The notes below the pieces were generated by a model. It made no database searches and was not told the origin of the DNA. It saw only the letters and a list, made by a program, of their open reading frames with translations. A DNA stretch of 64,000 bases from CAYSPS01 sp964432975. Lineage in GTDB: Bacteria; Babelota; Babeliae; Babelales; UBA12409. This document shows positions 53,841-60,643 of the stretch, piece by piece (position 1 is the first letter of the stretch; each line of letters opens with the position of its first letter). A program made the translations under genes and the position numbers. The stretch is from the NCBI GenBank assembly GCA_964432975.1, contig CAYSPS010000001.1:1-64000 (forward strand). The letters run 5' to 3'.

Positions 53841-54456
53841 ATCTTCTCCTTAACTTCTTGTGCTTCATCTGGAATATTACCCTACAACGAAAGCCGAAAA
53901 AAGCACAAGAGCCTTGCCATAAATTGCGCAGTCAAGCAGTTCAGCCGCCACGTGCCCCCCCACGAAAAAATCTGCCCACGCATCAATCATTCTGCAACAC
54001 TCCAGAGCAACCCCAAAAAACCCACAAAGGCCGGTATAACCACGCAACTGCGCGGACGGAGCTAAAAACATCAAGGTATTTTTATAAAAATTTTATTGAG
54101 AAGCTCGATCACACCGCGCTCAAAAATTTTTTATGGAAAAAATTATGCGTCACAAAAACTTCTTAACCAAGCACAAGAATTGCCTGAGAAAAATTATGCG
54201 CCAATAAAATTTTATTACTTTCGCTGCAACACTTAAGTGTGCGCTTCCCCAATTAAACCACGTCCATGTGTACAATAGGTTTCTTTCAAAACCTGTCGAG
54301 AGTTATGAGTTATTGTAAAATTCACTCATGCTGTTCGCCATGAGTCTTTGGCGACGTGTTTGCAAACGTCTCATAAAATTTAAGTCTTAAAAGATAGTGG
54401 GGACAAAAGACAAAGACCGCGAAAAACGGTCTTTGTTTGAAAGCACAAAATATTCT
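53841..54456. other. Spacer without convincing genes; possible structured RNA at 54237-54440
   Basis: No reading frame here has a ribosome binding site and plausible protein together. A 65-codon minus-strand frame (53877-54074) is hydrophobic but unsupported. Around 54080-54240 a short plus-strand frame with a repeated KNYA element may be a gene remnant. The part 54237-54440 shows consecutive hairpins: ACTCATG/CATGAGT near 54327, then GACG/CGTC around a TTTGCAAA palindrome near 54352. It ends in the terminator-like hairpin at 54411-54435. This may be a small RNA, but no known family (6S, tmRNA, RNase P, SRP RNA) was recognised. Confidence 0.35.
54411..54435. terminator. Bidirectional hairpin terminator
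   Basis: Nine-base-pair stem (CAAAGACCG against CGGTCTTTG) with loop CGAAAAA and T-rich flanks on both strands. It could end the HU transcript or a small RNA on the plus strand. Confidence 0.75.
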
Positions 54457-54480
54457 AGGTCAGGTTAGACCAACTGACCT
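54457..54480 (-). terminator. Hairpin directly after the HU gene
   Basis: AGGTCA and TGACCT arms with an inner GTT/AAC pairing and a one-base bulge, abutting the HU stop codon. The T-run is weak; the stronger terminator at 54411-54435 follows. Confidence 0.5.
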
Positions 54481-54758
54481 TAAATTGAACGAACAACCTG
54501 ACGCAAATTTTTTCCTGCCTTGAAGCGTGGCACATAAATTGCCGGAATATCTATACGTTGCTTTGTAGCGGGATTAAGACCTTTGCGAGCTGGACGTAAC
54601 GAAGTCGAGAACGTACCAAAACCAGCCAGGGCAACTTTGTCACCCTTTTTCAATGAACGTTCAACAATGCGGGTCAATGCATCAATGACGGTTGTTATAT
54701 CTTTTTTGCTAAAAGAAGTTTCCTCGCTCAAAGCGCTTATAAGATCTGTTTTATTCAT
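54480..54758 (-). CDS. hup: HU/IHF-family DNA-binding protein
   Basis: Encodes 92 residues from the ATG at 54758, with GGAG eight bases upstream. A longer in-frame reading to 55088 adds low-quality sequence that overlaps the cyclase gene. HU compacts and bends DNA. Features visible are MNKTDLISALSEETSFSKKD, GDKVALAGFGTFSTSLRPAR (the conserved GFGTF near residue 48) and the flexible arm with the proline-containing NPATKQRIDIPA. The organism probably uses it as its main nucleoid protein. Confidence 0.95.
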   Translation of the reverse strand: MNKTDLISALSEETSFSKKDITTVIDALTRIVERSLKKGDKVALAGFGTFSTSLRPARKGLNPATKQRIDIPAIYVPRFKAGKNLRQVVRSI

Positions 54759-54891
54759 TAGTTTGGCTCCTTTCCGCACACATGCCCTATAAATTAAACA
54801 CTGCTTTTTAACTCGCGATTTTATCTTAGCTACGTTTGCATATTTGTCAAATAGCATTGCCGGCAAAACACAACGTACAAAAGTAGAATAT

Positions 54892-55506
54892 CTACTCAAC
54901 AAGCGCAACAACACGCGCCAGCGCCGAATCGGCTGCGATTTTGATCGGCAACGCAATAAGGGTAAACCTTGATACGCCAATGAGCGCAACAAGATTGGTA
55001 AGATTCTCAATAATAAGAACATCATGTGACAAAAAATATGTATGCACATCAAACGGAAACAAATCTGGCGATGGCATATCAAAACCAACCGTATTCACAC
55101 GCACATCAATTAATTTCTGTGCACATGCCAGGGTAATTGTTGGATGTTTTGTAAAATAGTCATCTTTTCCCCACCGCGCATCATGTCCTGTCAAAAAAAG
55201 AACGATAGCTCCTGATGGAAACACATACTTTTGAAGTACATCAATATCAATTATTTCACGCCCGCGCGCATCGATTAAAATTCCTGGCGCAACAAAACGC
55301 GCAACAGAACAATCACACAAGAACTTTTTCTTTTCAAGCAAATGTGCTGGACCATCAATGTGAGTTCCTACATGCATTCCGCAAGTCAGCTGACAATCGT
55401 TGTAATAATTTTTTTCTAAAAAACGTATTTGTTGCACGCTACATACATTATCATAGGGATGCGTCGGCATGTGATCAACGATCGTATGTGAAAGATCAAT
55501 CATCAT
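54892..55506 (-). CDS. Cyclase-family metal-dependent hydrolase
   Basis: Encodes 204 residues. The motif HVGTHIDGPAH near residues 45-55 is the metal-binding HxGTHxDxPxH signature of the cyclase/kynurenine formamidase family. IDLSHTI at the N-terminus, FLTGHDARW and GFDMPSPD also fit. Members hydrolyse cyclic amides such as N-formylkynurenine, or act on isatin and other small molecules. The substrate here is unknown and no tryptophan-degradation genes are nearby. It precedes HU on the same strand. Confidence 0.85.
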   Translation of the reverse strand: MMIDLSHTIVDHMPTHPYDNVCSVQQIRFLEKNYYNDCQLTCGMHVGTHIDGPAHLLEKKKFLCDCSVARFVAPGILIDARGREIIDIDVLQKYVFPSGAIVLFLTGHDARWGKDDYFTKHPTITLACAQKLIDVRVNTVGFDMPSPDLFPFDVHTYFLSHDVLIIENLTNLVALIGVSRFTLIALPIKIAADSALARVVALVE

Positions 55507-55521
55507 TATTTTCCTGCAAAA

Positions 55522-56105
55522 TTAATAAACGAAGGGAAGCAGCTTCCAGGTTTTTTTCTGATATTCAGCGTAGCGCTCGCCAAACACGTTTAATAAAAAT
55601 TTTTCTTCAGCGTTAATTTTTAACACGTAACAGAACGTAATAAAGATAAGCGCAACAACTGATGCAAGCGNNNNNNNNNNNNNNNNNNNNNNTACATGGG
55701 ATGGCGAATCCATCGATACGGTCCATGCTGAATAAGCTGTTGTTGTTGAACCGACTGAATCGTGGCGCTCCAATTGCGCCCTAACACGGCGCGTGCCCAA
55801 ATAGTAAAAACCATTGAGAGCGCTAAAATGATCAAACCAATAAATACCACAAAAAAGTTGTACGGCAAAACAATGTATGCTAAAAAATTTTTGCGCCAAA
55901 AAATGAGCGTGAACGCAAAAACACTGCCAGTAAGTTGCACAAAACGCACTTGCAAAACAGCAGCGGTTTTCTCAGTTTTTACGCGAGCACGCACCCGCAA
56001 CCAACTCATTAACCAATAGATACCAAAAATTCCCCATAACATGATAATGAAAAAATATACGACACGAGCCAAAAATTCATTTACTATCGCATACCCAATA
56101 TCCAT
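55522..56105 (-). CDS. Isoprenylcysteine carboxyl methyltransferase-family membrane protein, with gap
   Basis: About 190 residues starting at the ATG at 56105 (GGAG upstream), cut by 22 N at 55671-55692 that leave the two halves out of frame. The C-terminal region contains the family signature: GPYRWIRHPM before the gap and AEEKFLLNVFGERYAEYQKKT after it (the usual RHPxY and EExxLxxxFGxxYxxY elements). The N-terminal half has four or five membrane segments. Bacterial members of this family methylate lipids or small molecules with SAM rather than prenylated cysteines. An in-frame TTG at 56204 is a possible longer start. Confidence 0.82.
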
Positions 56106-56286
56106 AATCAAACTCCAATCAAAATTATTTTCTAGTTTACCATGAGTTATGTAATTCATAACAGTTTGAAATGGATTTTTAGCATGAACAATTAACGGCA
56201 GCAACTAATATGGGTATCAACTTCTACCTGTAACCTAATAATCCATGATAAGCTTATTTACAAAATATTAGTCTAAGGAGACATTT

Positions 56287-56910
56287 ATGAGATGTTTAAA
56301 TTATTTTTTACTTCTCGCCGCGAGTATAATTTTAAGCTTACATGCAGAGCTTGTCGAACTCATCACACTTAACAAAAACTTTGTGCTTGATGTTCGCTAT
56401 GCAACAACAAATAATTTTACCGGTAAAAAAGTCTATCCAAGCGCACGCTGTTTTTTACAAAAAGAGGCTGCTGATGCGCTTAATCTTGTACAACAAGAAT
56501 TGGAAAAACAAGAACTGGGATTAAAAATTTGGGACGCTTATCGCCCACTTTCAGTACAAAAAATTTTCTGGGAAATTTATCCAAATGAAAACTATGTCGC
56601 AGACCCTGCCAAGGGATCAAGGCACAATCGTGGTTGCGCGGTTGACGTCACCCTTGTTGACCTCAAAACAGGCGAAGAACTCACCATGCCATCAGCATTT
56701 GATGATTTCTCAGAAAAAGCACACCGTAATTACGACAAAATGGCACCTGAAGCGCGCAAAAATTGCAAATTACTCCAAGACGTTATGGAAAAATACGGTT
56801 TTCGTGGAGTGCCAACCGAATGGTGGCATTTTGACTTTGTCGGTGTTGACACCCAACCAGGAAAAGAAGTGTGGAAAAACTATCCGGTTAGTGATATTAT
56901 TATCACATAA
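56287..56910 (+). CDS. Exported D-alanyl-D-alanine dipeptidase-like protein (VanX/DdpX family)
   Basis: Encodes 207 residues. AAGGAG precedes the start; a signal peptide (about residues 1-20, SLHA) is present. The peptidase M15D motifs are intact: SRHNRGCAVD with zinc ligands H113 and D120, and EWWHFD with E178 and H181. WDAYRP, typical of the family, precedes them. VanX cleaves D-Ala-D-Ala; the exported form could recycle or harvest peptidoglycan dipeptides from the envelope or from elsewhere. First of four consecutive plus-strand genes, all with export signals, ending with an adenylate kinase. Confidence 0.9.
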   Translation: MRCLNYFLLLAASIILSLHAELVELITLNKNFVLDVRYATTNNFTGKKVYPSARCFLQKEAADALNLVQQELEKQELGLKIWDAYRPLSVQKIFWEIYPNENYVADPAKGSRHNRGCAVDVTLVDLKTGEELTMPSAFDDFSEKAHRNYDKMAPEARKNCKLLQDVMEKYGFRGVPTEWWHFDFVGVDTQPGKEVWKNYPVSDIIIT

Positions 56911-56940
56911 ACTCAACCATTATTTAATTAAGGAAAATAC

Positions 56941-57594
56941 ATGTTGCATCAAAGCTATGTGCGTGCGATTTGCATGTGCTCGCTTGTACTTGTAAGTTCA
57001 CTGCATGCCATGGAAAAAGAATTTTTTGCAAAATACGATTTAGTCAACATAAAGGACATCAATCCAACAATCAAAACATATCTTATTTTTGCAACGCCAC
57101 ATAATTTTACTGGCCAAAAAGTATACACAAGTTCTGAGTGCTATATGCTGCGCGAAGTAGCACTAAAACTCGATGAAATACAAAAAGAGCTCAACGCACA
57201 AGGGCTTGGACTTCTTGTCATCGATGCATACCGCTCCATGGAAGCGCAACAAAAATTTTGGGACCTCATTCATGATGAACGCTATGTTTCAAACCCCAAA
57301 AAGAATGGTGGCCGGCATACACGCGGCACGGCGGTGGATTTATTAATTATCGATCTAAAGACCGGCGAGCCGCTCGCGTTTCCCGTCACGCCCGATGATC
57401 TTAAAACGCCGGCTTATTTTACTGAAAAAGTATGTCACGGGTACATGAATCTTCCGACAGAACAAATTAAAAATCGCGAATTTTTAAAAGAAATTATGCT
57501 GAGACATGGTTTTGAACCAATGCCAACAGAATTTTGGCACTATGACATTATTGGTTGGCAAAATCACGCACCATTGCCTCGTATCGATTCTTGA
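56941..57594 (+). CDS. Exported D-alanyl-D-alanine dipeptidase-like protein, second copy
   Basis: Encodes 217 residues with AAGGA upstream and a signal peptide (ending near SSLHAM). It is a clear paralogue of the preceding gene: ATPHNFTGQKVYTSSECYM, IDAYRSMEAQQKFW, zinc motif GRHTRGTAVD (H126, D133) and EFWHYD (H200). The catalytic acid and ligands are kept, so it should be active, perhaps on a different dipeptide. The pair likely arose by tandem duplication. Confidence 0.9.
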   Translation: MLHQSYVRAICMCSLVLVSSLHAMEKEFFAKYDLVNIKDINPTIKTYLIFATPHNFTGQKVYTSSECYMLREVALKLDEIQKELNAQGLGLLVIDAYRSMEAQQKFWDLIHDERYVSNPKKNGGRHTRGTAVDLLIIDLKTGEPLAFPVTPDDLKTPAYFTEKVCHGYMNLPTEQIKNREFLKEIMLRHGFEPMPTEFWHYDIIGWQNHAPLPRIDS

Positions 57595-57625
57595 AACAAC
57601 GGAAAAAATATAAAGGAATTTTATT

Positions 57626-58195
57626 ATGAACATACGTCCGTCAATGTTTACTGTTGTTATGGCATTTTTGTCTCATACATATGCCATGCAAGTTTCTGTC
57701 GAACCAGTCACTTCAGCAAATCTAGCCGCTGAAGAAGCTGTCTTTCGCAATGCATTCATCGCATCTTATGGTCAATCACCGATAATCTTGGAACAAATTA
57801 GCAAGAAATACCCAACGCTCGATACATTTTTATACGCATCTTTTGAAGATGAGAATGTTGATTTTAGTGCACATAAACCAAACGCATATTTTATACATGC
57901 CAAAATAGGGGATACCGTTGTTGGCTATATGTCTTTTGACATACGTGCCGATAACACGGCATATATTCGCCAATTGGCAATTGATCCTGCTTGCGCAAAA
58001 CGAGGAATCGGCCGCATGCTTTTATCGTTTGTTTTTAAATCTAACCCAACGATAACTAAAATTTCAGGATGCACGCGACGCGCAAACACGCGAGCAATTG
58101 ATTTTTACAAACATCTTGGATGCAAAATAACCGAGTGTACTCATGAAGGTTTTGATCCCGCAATCTACATTGGCATAGAATATACTCCGAACTAA
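57626..58195 (+). CDS. Exported GNAT-family acetyltransferase
   Basis: Encodes 189 residues with AAAGGA upstream. A signal peptide (MNIRPSMFTVVMAFLSHTYA) precedes a GNAT domain: a central beta strand (GYMSFDIRADNTAYIRQLAI), then the acetyl-CoA-binding motif A (DPACAKRGIGRMLLSF, Q/R-x-x-G-x-G/A type) near residues 118-133, and NTRAIDFYKHLGCKI near the end. GNAT enzymes use acetyl-CoA, which is absent from the periplasm as far as known, so export suggests action elsewhere. Target unknown. Confidence 0.83.
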   Translation: MNIRPSMFTVVMAFLSHTYAMQVSVEPVTSANLAAEEAVFRNAFIASYGQSPIILEQISKKYPTLDTFLYASFEDENVDFSAHKPNAYFIHAKIGDTVVGYMSFDIRADNTAYIRQLAIDPACAKRGIGRMLLSFVFKSNPTITKISGCTRRANTRAIDFYKHLGCKITECTHEGFDPAIYIGIEYTPN

Positions 58196-58229
58196 AAACA
58201 CGACAAAATAAATAATTAGGAACGTCTTT

Positions 58230-59033
58230 ATGAATCACCTTTTAAAACATGTAAGTGCGGGCCTTGTTCTTGTGGCAGTGCTTGCAAGCTGCAACTTTTG
58301 CCCGTGCTGTCATGACTGCTGCAAGCACCAAACAACCGCCGCCCCTATTGTTGCGTCAAAAACAATTTTTTCGTTCTTGGGCGCGCCTGGTTCAGGTAAA
58401 GGAACATTGTCAGAGCAAGCCGTAAACAAGCTTGGTTTTAAAACCGTTTCGACTGGAAATTTGTGTCGTGAAGAAATAGCTTCTGGCAGCGCCAAAGGTA
58501 CGACTATCGCCAGCTACCTGAAAAACGCACAGTTAATCCCCGATGATATGATTACCGACATGGTACAAACCTGGCTGAGCAAACAAACAGGTGACACACC
58601 AATTATTTTAGATGGCTATCCACGCTCACATCATCAAGCGGAATTACTGGCACAACTTTTAAAAGAAATTTTCCCTCACTATAAACTGCGTGTCATTGCC
58701 CTCACTATCGACGATGAAGATGAAGTCGTTAAACGTATCTCCAATCGTTTAGTATGTTCCAACAAGCAATGCCAAGCGGTCTACAACCGTGATTTATTAA
58801 AAGACAAAACCAAACTTGTTTGTGAAAAATGCGCAAGCCCACTCATTCAGCGTGAAGACGACAAAGAAGAAGTCGTACGCAGGCGCCTACAAGAATTTAA
58901 TAAAAACAATCAAGAAATTATTGATTTTTACACGAGCGCTGGCATTACCGTTGAACAACTGCCGGTGTCACACGCAACACCAGAACAGGTCTTTGATCGT
59001 TTCAAAGGCTTGCTGTCTGCAACTATTCCTTGA
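58230..59033 (+). CDS. adk: Adenylate kinase-like protein with lipoprotein signal
   Basis: Encodes 267 residues. The N-terminus has a lipobox, VLASC with C21 as the lipidated residue, followed by an unusual cysteine run (C24, C26, C27, C30, C31). The adenylate kinase core then follows complete: P-loop GAPGSGKGT (51-59), STGNLCREE in the AMP-binding region, DGYPRS, and the zinc-type LID (CSNKQC and CEKC) with QREDDKEEVVRRRL. Residue +2 after the lipid cysteine is Asn, which does not retain lipoproteins at the inner membrane, so outer-membrane location is possible. Interconversion of ATP, ADP and AMP outside the cytosol would be useful to a parasite living on host nucleotides; this is inference. 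The last 11 bases overlap the converging gene. Confidence 0.9.
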   Translation: MNHLLKHVSAGLVLVAVLASCNFCPCCHDCCKHQTTAAPIVASKTIFSFLGAPGSGKGTLSEQAVNKLGFKTVSTGNLCREEIASGSAKGTTIASYLKNAQLIPDDMITDMVQTWLSKQTGDTPIILDGYPRSHHQAELLAQLLKEIFPHYKLRVIALTIDDEDEVVKRISNRLVCSNKQCQAVYNRDLLKDKTKLVCEKCASPLIQREDDKEEVVRRRLQEFNKNNQEIIDFYTSAGITVEQLPVSHATPEQVFDRFKGLLSATIP

Positions 59034-60618
59034 TCATAACAATATTTGGCACCATGGCGGCGGAGTGCTCTTGATAGTCGCGATAGTTTTCCCATGGGGT
59101 CATATAAAAAGGTGCTGCTGAAACACTATTTTCTCCGGACAATGTTGGAATTTCTGTAAGTCCCTCCAGGTGCCGGAGTGAGTGTTTCAATAATTTTCGT
59201 CGCGGATGATACGACATACCTTGACCAAAAAAGTCATACGTCACGGTGCATGGAGGCAAAAAAAGCGTATTGATACCAGACTCAAATTCACGTCGATATT
59301 GCGCATGGTCAACACAAATAGCATATGCATATTTTCTTGAAATCATATAGGGCAAAGGCACAGACCCATACGGCTTTAAAACTCCTTCGCGCGGCAATCC
59401 AACCTCGTTATCATAAATAAAACCACTCAAAACTGTTTTGCCGAATGAAAGTGAATGTAACTTATTAAATGGCCGCTCCCACTCAACGCGCGGCTGAGTT
59501 TCTGTTCCACGATATATGAATGCGCGTGATTGACCGCGCTGCTCGAGTCCGATAGCGTACAAAATAAGCTCTTTACCCATCGCCCAGTAAGCGGCTCTCC
59601 ATGAAGAAACCACGTTCATAAGATCGCCACACTCTTGTATTAAACGCACCGGAGGAAAATCACGCATAAGCAAAAATCGATTTACGATTGCGTCAATCAA
59701 GACAAACCCGCCCAAGCGCATTTTTTGAAAACAGCGTTCCACATAGCCAGGCCACTGATAAGTCAAAAACGTGCGCACCTCATCATGCGTTGAAAATGCA
59801 AACAAATTTGAACCATCATCATAAGCAGCAGCATCATCAACATTATTTTTTTGCATAGGGATCAAAATAGCATCACTGAAATCATCTTCACACAAAAGAC
59901 CACGCTCTTTTAAAAGTTCGTCTAAACGAACCAGAATTGCATACCTTTGGGCAAAATCATTGCGCAAGCGCGCAAAATCTATTTTTTTACGTGCATGCAA
60001 ACAAGCGTTCAGCCAATCATCCTCAGCATGCTCAAAATTCATGGCGTTAACAAAATTTCGAAAACGATCGACATCCGACAATGCAAAAGATTCGCTATCG
60101 GAATCACGATTTCGATCAGCTTCTGTAAGTAATGCTAACCACTCGTCCGGAGCATGACCCCCGGTTTCAAGAAGGGGCGCCACATAAGGCTGAAGCCACA
60201 AAAATTCGTCACATTCAGAATTTACATATTCTGCTTTTATCGGTTGCACCTGTTCCAACATGTGCAAAATTTCTCGTACAGCACAAGCCATCAGAAAAAC
60301 ACGATAAACAGCCACGCTATACAAGGTTGGTGAAACGTCTTGTACGAACAGATCTGGCGCAACTTCACGTTGTATTTTTTGTTGCAAAAAGGCAACCTCA
60401 TTGCTATCCAAGACATTTTTGTCTGCAGCGGAAATTGTTCCGTCATATACGTACATAGGGAATTGGTAGCGCACAAGAATTTCATGCGCACGGTTAAATT
60501 CATTAGCAGTTGGCTCAATACGCCGACCATTAACCACCCTGAAAACAAGAAAGTGAGAACAAACCGTCACCGGAACTAATAACGAAACAATTAACAACAC
60601 CATTTTATGAAAAATCAT
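59023..60618 (-). CDS. Exported putative effector: shared N-terminal domain plus ADP-ribosyltransferase-like end
   Basis: Encodes 531 residues with a signal peptide (about residues 1-20, VTVCS). Residues 21 to about 135 (HFLVFRVVNGRR, HEILVRYQFPMYV, PTLY and following) are closely related to the neighbouring 599-residue protein. The C-terminal 170 residues show an arrangement like ADP-ribosyltransferases of the R-S-E type: FIYRGTE with Arg near 370, HSLSFGKTVLSGF near 388-400, and GINTLFLPPCTVTY near 448-461, which resembles the typical ExEVLLPPGTxF segment. The usual catalytic Glu of that segment is not present at the expected place, so activity is doubtful or altered. The family call is by pattern only. 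It lies 25 bases downstream of its paralogue. Confidence 0.6.
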   Translation of the reverse strand: MIFHKMVLLIVSLLVPVTVCSHFLVFRVVNGRRIEPTANEFNRAHEILVRYQFPMYVYDGTISAADKNVLDSNEVAFLQQKIQREVAPDLFVQDVSPTLYSVAVYRVFLMACAVREILHMLEQVQPIKAEYVNSECDEFLWLQPYVAPLLETGGHAPDEWLALLTEADRNRDSDSESFALSDVDRFRNFVNAMNFEHAEDDWLNACLHARKKIDFARLRNDFAQRYAILVRLDELLKERGLLCEDDFSDAILIPMQKNNVDDAAAYDDGSNLFAFSTHDEVRTFLTYQWPGYVERCFQKMRLGGFVLIDAIVNRFLLMRDFPPVRLIQECGDLMNVVSSWRAAYWAMGKELILYAIGLEQRGQSRAFIYRGTETQPRVEWERPFNKLHSLSFGKTVLSGFIYDNEVGLPREGVLKPYGSVPLPYMISRKYAYAICVDHAQYRREFESGINTLFLPPCTVTYDFFGQGMSYHPRRKLLKHSLRHLEGLTEIPTLSGENSVSAAPFYMTPWENYRDYQEHSAAMVPNIVMIKE

Positions 60619-60643
60619 ATAATCTCCATTTTAAATAGAAAAT

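Noticed and set aside
53877..54074. Hydrophobic 65-codon minus-strand frame
   Set aside because: No ribosome binding site and an atypical amino-acid composition; kept only as part of the spacer description.
54759..55088. N-terminal extension of the HU gene
   Set aside because: The extra codons overlap the cyclase gene and lack HU similarity; GGAG before the ATG at 54758 decides the start.
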